Shown: piece after piece, positions 49,492 to 56,932 of the stretch
Numbering within the stretch: the stretch's first letter is position 1
Layout: each line of letters starts with the position of its first letter
Assembly (NCBI RefSeq): GCF_023238625.1
Contig: NZ_CP096670.1
Coordinates: 981,501 to 1,045,500, forward strand
DNA from: Agarivorans sp. TSD2052
GTDB taxonomy: Bacteria > Pseudomonadota > Gammaproteobacteria > Enterobacterales > Celerinatantimonadaceae
Reading direction: 5' to 3'
Length of the DNA stretch: 64,000 nucleotides
Translations under genes and position numbers: made by a program
Notes under the pieces: model-generated
Databases searched by the model: none
What the model saw: only the letters and a program-made list of their open reading frames with translations
Told to the model about the DNA's origin: nothing

Positions 49492-49535
49492 TAAGAGGAA
49501 AAATTCCTTGTTTAAACAAGGAATTTTTCCTCTTA
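49492..49535. repeat. 44-bp perfect palindrome at the left edge of the cassette array
   Basis: Each half is 22 bp (TAAGAGGAAAAATTCCTTGTTT and complement pair without mismatch or loop). It ends 8 bp before the core site at 49543. It could be the hairpin of a decayed attC, or a bidirectional terminator. Confidence 0.9.
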
Positions 49536-49542
49536 ATAAGCT

Positions 49543-49549
49543 GTTAGCT
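49543..49549 (+). other. Integron recombination core at the left border of cassette 1
   Basis: GTTAGCT is the exact complement of AGCTAAC at 50424-50430, the outer core of the attC at the other end of the same cassette. This pairing is what an excised circular cassette predicts, so both ends belong to one cassette. Confidence 0.75.
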
Positions 49550-49565
49550 ATTACAAGGAGTATAC

Positions 49566-50429
49566 TTGGAAAAGTTATTTTCAAATAAATGGATAGTGTC
49601 ATTTGTAACTATTTTTGGCCTTATTGGTTCATACGCCTCTATGGAATCCCTCTTTGGTATTTCAGAACAAGTGAAACCATTCATAACACTGCTTTATACA
49701 TTTCTATCTGTGGAAGTGAAAATTAGTCCCTTAATAATTATTATATTGGTTGTCTTTATTGCAACCGTCGTGTCTTTACCTATGACGTTCATATTCAAGA
49801 AAAAGAGTGCAGAATCAAGAACGCTTAGTAACTTCTTAAATAAAATGGAAGTAAGGGAAATTGATGACTCAATTTGTGGGATATACTTTGGTATTAGAAA
49901 GATGGCACCCGATAATCCTCTCTCCAATGAAGAACTTTATTATTCTCAGTATTTGTGCATCACTAAGTCCAAAGCGGGTGAATGTCAATTTGCAATGTAC
50001 GGAAGCTGGAAAGATGAAGATTTCTATGTCGAAGGATCATGCGTGAGAGTTGAAAATCATCTGATTTTATATGGTGCAACAGATGAAAATAGAGGAACAT
50101 TTCAGTTAATAATGCTGGCTTACCCTTTAACAGCCACATCAAATAGGTTAAAAGGATTGATATCATTAAAAAGAATTGACATAACAGCGTCTGTATCTAC
50201 AAGAGTTGCTTTTACAAAAAAATCAATCAACAGACTTCCAATTAGTCCTAGGCAATTACTTACTGAATTATTCATTAAAGAGCAAAATAAACATTTTGCA
50301 AGAGATATTAGTGGCTCCCCTTTGAGCAATAACGCAGATATTGTTACTTATGTTGGTAGTGATAATTTAAAAAGTATGCTTATGTATGTAAATGAAACTC
50401 AAAATATCGACGGAATAATCCATAGCTAA
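49566..50429 (+). CDS. Cassette 1: two-TM protein of unknown function
   Basis: A 287-residue protein with a TTG start at 49566 and an AAGGAG 7 nt upstream. Two TM helices (about 8-30 and 52-75) enclose a short periplasmic loop and precede a cytoplasmic domain of about 200 residues with no recognised fold (GECQFAMYGSWKDEDFYVEGSCVRVENHLILYGATDENRGTFQLIM looks like a beta-rich core). Base composition is much AT-richer than neighbours outside the array, consistent with acquisition. The stop codon lies inside the attC core. Membrane-anchored domains of this layout occur among anti-phage and toxin-like effectors, but no such function is shown here. Confidence 0.75.
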   Translation: MEKLFSNKWIVSFVTIFGLIGSYASMESLFGISEQVKPFITLLYTFLSVEVKISPLIIIILVVFIATVVSLPMTFIFKKKSAESRTLSNFLNKMEVREIDDSICGIYFGIRKMAPDNPLSNEELYYSQYLCITKSKAGECQFAMYGSWKDEDFYVEGSCVRVENHLILYGATDENRGTFQLIMLAYPLTATSNRLKGLISLKRIDITASVSTRVAFTKKSINRLPISPRQLLTELFIKEQNKHFARDISGSPLSNNADIVTYVGSDNLKSMLMYVNETQNIDGIIHS

Positions 50430-50517
50430 CAATGCATTTAAACGGAACAAAAACAGTGGGTTACGTTTCGCTTCGCTACACATTTTAACCCACTATTTTT
50501 GTCCGCTTAATGCGGCG
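50424..50517 (+). other. attC1 (left part; interrupted by an IS10-like element, right core at 51853-51859)
   Basis: The outer core AGCTAAC is followed by a long imperfect hairpin: GCATTTAAACGG on the left against CCGCTTAATGC on the right, and AGTGGGTTA against TAACCCACT. The site continues across the insertion to GTTAGGC at 51853-51859. Imperfect arms with a few bulges are typical of attC. Confidence 0.85.
50509..50517. repeat. 9-bp target duplication of the IS10-like element (left copy)
   Basis: AATGCGGCG here and ATTGCGGCG at 51845-51853 match at 8 of 9 positions. IS10-group elements make 9-bp duplications. Confidence 0.6.
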
Positions 50518-51844
50518 CTGGAGGATCCCCTCATAAATCTTTGATTCCCGAAGAGTGACTCAACCAGCGAAACGCATTGATAGCCCACCGTATTCGCTGC
50601 TCCGTAATCACATATTCAGGTCTTCGTCTTACTTCTTTTCCTAACCTGACTACCGATAGAACCGCCCGTTTACGGATGGTATTGGCCTGAAAGTGTCGTT
50701 GCCAACCCACTTGCTGTGCCACTAAACCTAACCACCACAAAATAATGTCAGCCAGTAAAGCTATCAGCAGCAGTACGTCATAGCGGCGTGGACATCGTGA
50801 GCGACTGTGGCGTAAGCCAAAACCGTATTGTGGGCTTTTTAAGTCTCGGAAGGTTTCTTCTATTTGCATCCGTTTGGCATATAACTTCGTCACTTGTATC
50901 GCATTAAAGAGTTCGGGCGGTAAATTGGTGGCGAGTACCCAAGGTTCTTTGGCTGAGCGGTGATAAAGCTTCTTGGCTGAATGGTTATTGCCTGAGCGAC
51001 GAGAGCGTTTATCTTTACGGTGCTTATCGTTAGATTTAAACACGTATAATTGACAAGGCATGGGTTTCTTGCGGGCTATTTGCACCGCGCCGATATAACG
51101 TGGTTTATTGTTTGCTGAAGCATATAGCGTTTTGGTGAGCGCCCATTGGTCACTGAGCTGATAACAGACCTCGCCCCGTAATCTACCCAACCAATACCAG
51201 CCATAAGAGGCCACTTCCCTAAACCAGGTATTGCGATACCCCGCATCCGTAACTATCAACGGTGTACAGCCCTGAGGCAACACGCTGGCGAGTTCAAATA
51301 AGAACTGATTATGACTACGTGGTGCATTGTAATCTTTGAACTCGAAGGTGCGTTCATACAAGGTAATGGAGCGGCCTTTAATAGAGACTGATGCTCGCAA
51401 GGTCATCATGCGTAATTGCTCACGCACATCAGCCCAATCTACTAGCACCACAGGCATGGGATTGGCCCCGCAAATCTGCCGAGCATGCCATTGGCATATC
51501 GCTAAACGCTCACGATTTAAATGATGATTACCGAGCAAACGGTCCATGCGTTTAATGCAGTGTTTAGGTGAGACCCTGCTGGTTATATTGCGCCCGAGTT
51601 CAGTGAGAGACAATTTGTCGCCATCCAAGAGTGATGTAGTGGCAACCATCAGAGAGTTAAGGTGTTTTTGTGAATATTAGGGCACAGCTCAATAAGCATT
51701 TGGTGTAGAATTTGAATTTCGCGCATCCCGACTGCCTCCGTGCAAGTTTGATAGGATTTGTTTTTGGCGAAATTAATTAGTTCAAACAACGAGGTGCGCG
51801 TCTACTATATTGAATTTCCGAGGAATTATGAGAGGGTTCGCTAG
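50518..51844. mobile_element. IS10-group (IS4 family) insertion sequence
   Basis: The element is 1327 bp, close to the 1329 bp of IS10. The left end CTGGAGGATCCCCTCATAA closely resembles the IS10 outside end as I recall it. The right end, read inwards, is CTAGCGAACCCTCTCATAA; about 16 of the first 22 bases match between the ends. One transposase gene lies inside on the minus strand, broken by a frameshift. It interrupts attC1 between GCGGCG and the final TTAGGC. Confidence 0.85.
50531..51726 (-). pseudogene. IS10-type transposase, frameshifted near the N-terminus
   Basis: The main open frame starts at 51649 (372 residues), but homology to IS10 transposase begins upstream. An ATG at 51726 opens MREIQILHQMLIELCPN..., which is equivalent to the IS10 N-terminus, and stops at a TGA after 25 codons. 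One missing base, most simply an A in the TTAAC stretch near 51660, would join the two into about 398 residues (IS10 has 402). The DDE residues remain: VLVDWAD, LIVTDAG and YAKRMQIEETFRDLK, the last matching the Y-(2)-R-(3)-E-(6)-K signature. The element is probably inactive unless programmed frameshifting or the internal start suffices. Confidence 0.8.
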
Positions 51845-51859
51845 ATTGCGGCGTTAGGC
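51845..51859 (+). other. Right-hand remainder of attC1 and start of cassette 2
   Basis: After the second target copy ATTGCGGCG comes the core GTTAGGC (51853-51859). Its complement GCCTAAC occurs at 52719-52725, at the other end of cassette 2. Confidence 0.8.
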
Positions 51860-51899
51860 TCGAATTTAGCGTCTGTACGAGAAATAAGGAATTTTAGAT

Positions 51900-52706
51900 T
51901 TGAGTATTGAATTCTTAGATTCTGACTTTGATAAAGTCAGCTATTTGGTTAACCTATTGACAGCTAGAGCTACTGGGATGGCTTCTGATGATTCTGAGTA
52001 CGAGACTCTTCGAAGAGAGTTGCTCAGTAACAAATCTATTGCACCTCATCTACCATCCTGGATAAAACAACATCGAAATCTTGATTCATTTTGGGGATTT
52101 ATTCAGCCCAAATTTTCTACATATGCTGAACGTAGAACGTACCTTTCAGAGCAATTCACGATATTGCTAGATGCATTAGAGTTTGGAGACTCAATTCCTC
52201 CAGTTACTTTACCTTCCTTTCCCGGTAATTCCATACCCCAGCCACCTCAAGTAGCGAGGAACAAACGCAAGGTATTTATCGTGCACGGTAGAGATAATGA
52301 AACAAAGATTGAGGCCGGTAGATTTATTGAAACACTAGGTTTGGAGGCAATCATTTTGCATGAGCAAGCTAGTGCTGGGATGACGATTATAGAAAAAATT
52401 GAAAAATACTCTAATGACGCAGATTTCGCTTTAATTTTATATACAGCCTGCGATAAGGGTAGAGGCGCTCACGAAACCAAAGTTCCAGCTAGAGATAGGG
52501 CACGCCAAAACGTAGTTTTCGAACATGGTTATTTGATGGCTAAGCTAGGAAGAGAAAATGTGTGCTCGTTGGTAAAGCCAGGGATTGAAACGCCTAATGA
52601 TATTAGTGGTGTAGTATATGTTGAGCTAGATAGTTTTGGCGCATGGAAAAATTCAGTAGTAAAAGAGCTTAAAGCTTGTGGCTATTCAATTAGCCCTACA
52701 TTTTAG
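51900..52706 (+). CDS. Cassette 2: TIR-like nucleotide-binding protein (CAP12/Pycsar-TIR type), putative anti-phage effector
   Basis: A 268-residue protein with a TTG start and AAGGAA about 8 nt upstream. Residues 1-110 form a helical domain of unknown family (YLSEQFTILLDALEFG). Residues about 123-260 match the TIR-like domain of CAP12/Pycsar effectors (Pfam PF10137): KVFIVHGRD at 124-132, ILHEQ at 152-156, DFALILYTACD, then ARQNVVFEHGYL with the probable catalytic Glu208, and GVVYVELDSFGAWK. Such TIR domains degrade NAD+ on infection to abort phage growth. No cyclase or other sensor gene is adjacent in the cassette, so the N-terminal domain may sense by itself. Defence function is inference from the family and from integron context. 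Confidence 0.85.
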   Translation: MSIEFLDSDFDKVSYLVNLLTARATGMASDDSEYETLRRELLSNKSIAPHLPSWIKQHRNLDSFWGFIQPKFSTYAERRTYLSEQFTILLDALEFGDSIPPVTLPSFPGNSIPQPPQVARNKRKVFIVHGRDNETKIEAGRFIETLGLEAIILHEQASAGMTIIEKIEKYSNDADFALILYTACDKGRGAHETKVPARDRARQNVVFEHGYLMAKLGRENVCSLVKPGIETPNDISGVVYVELDSFGAWKNSVVKELKACGYSISPTF

Positions 52707-52718
52707 TGCGAAACAAGT

Positions 52719-52735
52719 GCCTAACAAAGCTATGC
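52719..52735 (+). other. attC2 remnant: internal deletion fusing cassettes 2 and 3
   Basis: The outer core GCCTAAC is followed after only AAA by GCTATGC, one mismatch from GTTATGC, which is the complement of cassette 3's own core GCATAAC (53150). The whole hairpin that should lie between is missing. Confidence 0.65.
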
Positions 52736-52750
52736 ATTATGGAGAATTAA

Positions 52751-53155
52751 GTGAAGTTAACTGGTGAGTGTTTTTGCGGTGAAGTGAAATACGAAGTAAA
52801 CGGAAAACTTCGGGATGCTAGGTCATGCCATTGTTCTCGTTGTAGGAAAGCTTTTAGTTCTCAAGCATCAGCTTACGCGCTAGTAGAACCCTCTGAATTT
52901 CAATGGGTTTCTGGTGAGGTACTTTTGACTTCATACGTGGGTGAACACGGTTTCGGTTTGCAGTTTTGCAGAAAATGCGGTTCTACTTTATGTGGTGTTT
53001 ATCAAGGAGAAGTTCACGGAGTAACGCTGGGTTGCCTTAACGAAGACCCTGAAATCGAAATTGGCCATCACATTTTTGTTGGTTCGAAAGCCGCTTGGGA
53101 AGTAATTCCTGAAGGCGTACTAAAGTATGCAGAACATCCACCAGAAAATGCATAA
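52751..53155 (+). CDS. Cassette 3: GFA/CENP-V-type zinc-binding protein
   Basis: A 134-residue protein with a GTG start and GGAG 7 nt upstream. It has the GFA zinc-ligand pattern: Cys7 and Cys9 in GECFCGEV, Cys26, Cys28 and Cys31 in SCHCSRC, and Cys73 and Cys76 in FCRKCGS. The family was named from glutathione-dependent formaldehyde-activating enzyme, but most members, including the many in integron cassettes, have no proven activity. The stop codon lies in the core region of attC3. Confidence 0.88.
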   Translation: MKLTGECFCGEVKYEVNGKLRDARSCHCSRCRKAFSSQASAYALVEPSEFQWVSGEVLLTSYVGEHGFGLQFCRKCGSTLCGVYQGEVHGVTLGCLNEDPEIEIGHHIFVGSKAAWEVIPEGVLKYAEHPPENA

Positions 53156-53230
53156 CAAAGCCAACCACAATCGCCCGCAAAAAGCGCGGGCTGGACTCGC
53201 TGTCGCTCGCCTGTGTTGGCGGCATAATGT
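53150..53230 (+). other. attC3
   Basis: GCATAAC is the outer core. Inner arms are GCCAACCACA against TGTGTTGGC, with a second hairpin GCCCGC-AAAAA-GCGGGC inside. The right core reads ATAATGT instead of GTTATGT, so it has lost the conserved GTT and may no longer recombine. Confidence 0.7.
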
Positions 53231-53260
53231 GTATTTAAAGGTTAGGTGAACATTTAAATT

Positions 53261-53572
53261 ATGAAGTTTAATCATGTAGGGATTCCGGTGACACATCATT
53301 TTGAAGGCGAAATTGATTTACCACACCTAAAAATGACGGTGTCTGATCATGAAAATAACCCTTATGGGATTCAGTGGCAACGTTATTGGAAGGATGCACC
53401 TTATCCGGAACTTGTTAAAACAGTTCCACATGTTGCATTTGTGGTCGATAATTTAGATGATGAACTCAAAGGTAAAACGGTAATTATTCAACCTAATTCA
53501 CCAAGTAATGGCTTACGTGTCGCATTTATTGAAGTTAATGGCGCTCCAGTAGAACTCATGGAATATTCGTAA
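53261..53572 (+). CDS. Cassette 4: VOC (glyoxalase/dioxygenase fold)-like small protein
   Basis: A 103-residue protein with GGTGAA upstream of its ATG. It looks like a single VOC-type module: MKFNHVGIPVTH at the start, PYGIQWQRYW, VPHVAFVVDNLDDELKG, and FIEVNGAPVELMEYS at the end. The His in NHVGI, the His in PHVAF and the Glu in VELMEY could be metal ligands. Small VOC-like genes are common in integron cassettes. Substrate unknown. Confidence 0.75.
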   Translation: MKFNHVGIPVTHHFEGEIDLPHLKMTVSDHENNPYGIQWQRYWKDAPYPELVKTVPHVAFVVDNLDDELKGKTVIIQPNSPSNGLRVAFIEVNGAPVELMEYS

Positions 53573-53578
53573 ATATAC

Positions 53579-53633
53579 ACATAACGAATAAGAATAGGTG
53601 TCGCGCAGCCGACACCTTATTCGGGTGTTGAAA
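53579..53633 (+). other. attC4 (degenerate)
   Basis: ACATAAC is the outer core, and its complement GTTATGT is close to ATAATGT at the cassette's left end. The hairpin pairs AGGTGTCG with CGACACCT and outer GAATA with TATTC. The right core reads GTTGAAA. Confidence 0.6.
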
Positions 53634-53761
53634 CGGTGTTGATGTTGGCGGGGACAAGGCGCTTGAGTATTGGTCTCAGAGAGTCGCTTCACGCCGGCAA
53701 GCACCCGACTCGCACGCTCTCGGCTGCTGCGTTGTGAAATTGCAATCGAGGATGGTGGGTT

Positions 53762-54523
53762 ATCCAATTAGATATATATGATGTGTTTGGTGGTGAATCG
53801 GCTTCTGGTAACCCTTGTGGTGTATTAGAGCTTGATAGTTGGCTTTCTGATGAAGAGTTACAGAAAATAACGTGTGAAGCAGGGCTACCGGTTACCTCTT
53901 TTGTTATAAAAATTAATGGACAATTTCACATTCGCTGGTTTGCACTGGATGGAGAAATTAACCTGTGCGGACATGGAAGCTTAGGGGCTGGTGCTGCAAT
54001 CATCTCTAAGTACAAACTCGATAGTGTACTTTTTAGTAGCAAATACGGGGACGTCTCAATTGCTAAAAAGAACGATGTATACACTCTTGAGTTGCCTAGT
54101 TGGAAAGGTGAAACATGTAGCGTTCCACCAGAAATATCGCACTTAGCTGCTGATGCAATTGAGGTGTTTTCAACTCGAGACTTAGTTTTAGTCTTACCTT
54201 CTATAGAATCTGTAAGACGTTTTCAGCCTGATCAAATGCGCTTTAAACAGCTTAGCAAGTACCATGCTTTAATCGTGACAGCTGCGAATGGTGAAAATGG
54301 GTATGTCTTAAGGTATTTCGCGCCCAAAATTGGTATACCTGAAGATCTGGCAACCGGTTCAGCTCAATGCTCTTTAGCTCCATATTGGTTTGACAGGCTT
54401 GACTCAGATTCACTTCATGTACATCAACTTTCGTCGTCAGGGGGTTATTTTGGCGTACGGCGTATCTCAGGTGATTCAATTGCGTTGTTAGCAAATGCAA
54501 AGCTACGACAATTAGCCATTTGA
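53762..54523 (+). CDS. Cassette 5: PhzF-like protein with a lost ATG start
   Basis: PhzF-fold proteins usually begin M-x-[LI]-x-x-Y-x-V-F. Here the frame reads I-Q-L-D-I-Y-D-V-F, with ATC at 53762 in the start position and GAGGA at perfect distance. A stop lies 27 bp further upstream, so ATG to ATC mutation is likely. The first ordinary start is a GTG at 53783, which would remove the first strand. The protein has the PhzF motifs GNPCGVL, WFALDGEINLCGHGSLGAGAA and PEDLATGSAQCSLAPYW. The usual catalytic Glu region (SETAF in PhzF) reads PVTSF here, so isomerase activity is doubtful. Roughly 130 bp of unexplained leader precede it. Confidence 0.7.
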   Translation: MQLDIYDVFGGESASGNPCGVLELDSWLSDEELQKITCEAGLPVTSFVIKINGQFHIRWFALDGEINLCGHGSLGAGAAIISKYKLDSVLFSSKYGDVSIAKKNDVYTLELPSWKGETCSVPPEISHLAADAIEVFSTRDLVLVLPSIESVRRFQPDQMRFKQLSKYHALIVTAANGENGYVLRYFAPKIGIPEDLATGSAQCSLAPYWFDRLDSDSLHVHQLSSSGGYFGVRRISGDSIALLANAKLRQLAI

Positions 54524-54638
54524 TAAAGCCTTTAAGGCAGATTCGCAACGCTTGGCATTTTGGGTTTGAATCAGCGTTAGTGTTAACGGCACAACAGTTT
54601 AGATTAGGTCGTCGCGCTGCTCACTACTTAACGCGGCG
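54516..54638 (+). other. attC5, truncated by an IS10-like remnant
   Basis: The site begins at the PhzF stop (TTTGATAAAGCCTTTAAGG) and has the internal GCTTGGCATTT and TTAGTGTTAACGG segments familiar from Vibrio-type repeats. It ends CTTAACGCGGCG at 54638, where the IS remnant starts; the terminal TTAGRC core is gone. Confidence 0.7.
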
Positions 54639-54809
54639 CTCGAGGACCCCCTCATAAATCTTTGAGTCCCGCAGAGTGCTTCAACCCGCGAAACGCGTTA
54701 ATTGCCCAGCGTATTCGCTGCTCTGTTATCACATTTTCAGATCTTCGTCGTACTTCTTTGCCTAACCTTACAACAGATAAAACCGCCCGTTTTCGAATGG
54801 TATTTGCCT
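54639..54809. mobile_element. 171-bp remnant of a second IS10-group element
   Basis: The sequence aligns collinearly with 50518-50690 at roughly 80-85 percent by eye, starting CTCGAGGACCCCCTCATAAATC. It covers the IS end and the last 50 or so transposase codons, then breaks off at about 54809. The 9 bp before it, AACGCGGCG, match the target used by the full element at 50509 in 8 of 9 positions. Confidence 0.85.
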
Positions 54810-55037
54810 ACTTAATTTATAAACATCTTTAAGCGGCTTGAGGCATAACCTTGCTTGGTAAGCTGTTGGGTGGGTAACGCTGCTAAAATTTATATCGGTA
54901 TTTCTAATTGGTTTGGCCATGATTATCGCTGGCAGTGTGGTCGGAAGCCAAAAAGCGCATCACATGGCGTACAAATGCTGCCCAAACAGATAAAAGCTTT
55001 GTATGCTAGTGTTATTAAAAGCTAGGTGTTTACTTAT

Positions 55038-55949
55038 ATGAATCAAATACATCCTCAATTAGCACCACTGTGTCAATATCTTGAGCAGCAGTTATTAGGT
55101 AAACCTAAAGCGCTGCGCTTAGCGTTGAGTTGTTTATTGGCCTCTGGCCATTTATTGATTGAAGACTTACCCGGCGCGGGTAAAACCAGTTTAGCTAAGT
55201 GGTTGGCGGCCGGCTTTGGTTTAAGCTTTCAGCGGATCCAATTTACCAGTGACCTATTGCCTGCTGACATTATTGGTGTATCGGTTTTTGAGCCACCCAC
55301 GCAGCAGTTTCGCTTTCATCCTGGGCCCATTTTTAATCACTTGGTCTTAGCCGACGAATTGAACCGCGCCAGCCCGCGTACCCAAAGCGCGTTATTAGAA
55401 GCGATGGAAGAGCAGCAAGTGAGTACCGATGGCCAAAGTTATCCATTGGAATCTCCCTTTTTTGTCATCGCTACGCAAAACCCTCGTGAGCAACTGGGCA
55501 CCTTTGATTTACCTGAATCGCAGTTAGATCGCTTCGCCATGCGTTTAAGCATTGGCTTTCCTGACCTTAAATCTGAATTGGCGATGTTGAAACGACCGAA
55601 ACACACCGCAAGTTCGCTGGTTGCCTTACCTATAGAACAATTATTGCAACTGCAACACGCCGCAGAACAGCTGCATTGTAGTGATGCTTTATTAGATTAT
55701 CTGTTGCGTTTAATTCACTGTAGCCGCGTATTAGAGGGGGCAAACCCTTTATCACCACGCTGTAGTTTAACCCTATTGGCGTGTGCTAAAGCGTGGGCGT
55801 TTTTGCATCATCAACAGCATGTTTCGCCTGAAGATGTGCAAGCGGTATTTAGTGCAGTGAGTGCCCACCGTTTAGGCCGCGGTGATAGCGGCGAAGCCTA
55901 TGCAAAGCAAATTTTGGCCGATGTCGACCCCTATGGCGATTTGAGCTAA
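55038..55949 (+). CDS. MoxR-family AAA+ ATPase
   Basis: A 303-residue protein from the ATG at 55038 (AGGTG about 10 nt upstream; a GTG four codons earlier is possible). It has Walker A LPGAGKTS, Walker B HLVLADELNRASPRTQSALLEAMEE, sensor 1 FFVIATQNP and the typical MoxR lid domain. MoxR ATPases act as chaperones in maturation of protein complexes. It is the first gene of a MoxR-DUF58-TgpA unit with a 2-nt gap to the next gene. Confidence 0.93.
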   Translation: MNQIHPQLAPLCQYLEQQLLGKPKALRLALSCLLASGHLLIEDLPGAGKTSLAKWLAAGFGLSFQRIQFTSDLLPADIIGVSVFEPPTQQFRFHPGPIFNHLVLADELNRASPRTQSALLEAMEEQQVSTDGQSYPLESPFFVIATQNPREQLGTFDLPESQLDRFAMRLSIGFPDLKSELAMLKRPKHTASSLVALPIEQLLQLQHAAEQLHCSDALLDYLLRLIHCSRVLEGANPLSPRCSLTLLACAKAWAFLHHQQHVSPEDVQAVFSAVSAHRLGRGDSGEAYAKQILADVDPYGDLS

Positions 55950-55951
55950 AC

Positions 55952-56932
55952 ATGAAGGTACCTGGCTTAACAACATTGAAGCAATGGCAAGGTTTACGCA
56001 CTCAAGCCTGGTTGGCGCGGCGTATTCCTGCTAGCAGCAGCTTGACGCTGCACCGTAAAAACCTGTTTATTTTACCCAGTCGCTTTGGCTGGAGTTTTCT
56101 GATTGGCTTAATTGTTATGCTGATGATGGGCAGCAACTATCAAAATAACCTCATTCTAGCCTTAGCGTTGTGGCTGTTAGCGCTGTGGCTGCTGTGTTTA
56201 GTGTTATGTCATCAAAACCTCTCGGGCAGTAGGGTGAGTGTTGTGCAGCGGCCCGAAGGTCAATGCGATAGGCCCTTACGTTTGTTATTGTCTTTAGAAA
56301 AACCAAACGGCCAGTGGCCTAATGCCGTTACCGCCACACTTAAGCTGTGGCCAAACGAGCAGGCTAGCCAGCATTTAGATGGGCAAATAGCTGTAGATTT
56401 AGCGGTGAGTAAACGGGGGCGAGTGGCATTACCGCGTATCGCTATTGCCAGTGTTTTCCCTTTAGGGTTGTTTCGCTGTTGGACGGTGGCCGATTTTAAC
56501 AGTGAAGTGATTGCTTACCCTGCGCCACTCGCTGGTTATATATGTCCTGCTCAAGAGCGAGCCGAAGAACATGATATTGAACAAGGCGCTAATGACAACC
56601 AGCAACAAAGTGAGTTTGCAGGGCTAAAGGCTTATCGAGCTGGAGAGCGTAAAAGCTTATTGGCGTGGAAGCAATTTGCCGCTGGTCGCGGTTTACAATC
56701 GAAGGCGTTTACCGGAAACCCAGGGCTAGATTTACATTTAACTGATCGGCTACACAGTGGCTTGAATTACGAGCAAAGCTTGTCGGTGCTAACATTTTGG
56801 GTCCGTCAACTAGCACAACAGCAACAAAGCTTTAGTTTACAGGTGGGAGCGCAACAACTGGCAACCGGTAGCGGCGTGGCGCATCAACGGCAAGCCTTAA
56901 GTTTATTAGCAGAGGCTCCGTACTTGCGATGA
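55952..56932 (+). CDS. DUF58-domain membrane protein
   Basis: A 326-residue protein with two TM segments near residues 50-68 and 70-90, and a DUF58-type region in the second half (AGLKAYRAGERKSLLAWKQFAAGRGLQSKAF). DUF58 proteins are the usual partners of MoxR ATPases and have a von Willebrand-like fold in some members. Its stop overlaps the start of the transglutaminase gene (ATGA). Confidence 0.9.
   Translation: MKVPGLTTLKQWQGLRTQAWLARRIPASSSLTLHRKNLFILPSRFGWSFLIGLIVMLMMGSNYQNNLILALALWLLALWLLCLVLCHQNLSGSRVSVVQRPEGQCDRPLRLLLSLEKPNGQWPNAVTATLKLWPNEQASQHLDGQIAVDLAVSKRGRVALPRIAIASVFPLGLFRCWTVADFNSEVIAYPAPLAGYICPAQERAEEHDIEQGANDNQQQSEFAGLKAYRAGERKSLLAWKQFAAGRGLQSKAFTGNPGLDLHLTDRLHSGLNYEQSLSVLTFWVRQLAQQQQSFSLQVGAQQLATGSGVAHQRQALSLLAEAPYLR

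Noticed and set aside
53572-53761. GC-rich leader in front of the PhzF-like gene considered as an RNA gene or second attC
   Set aside because: Short hairpins are visible but no complete core pair or known RNA fold could be established by eye.
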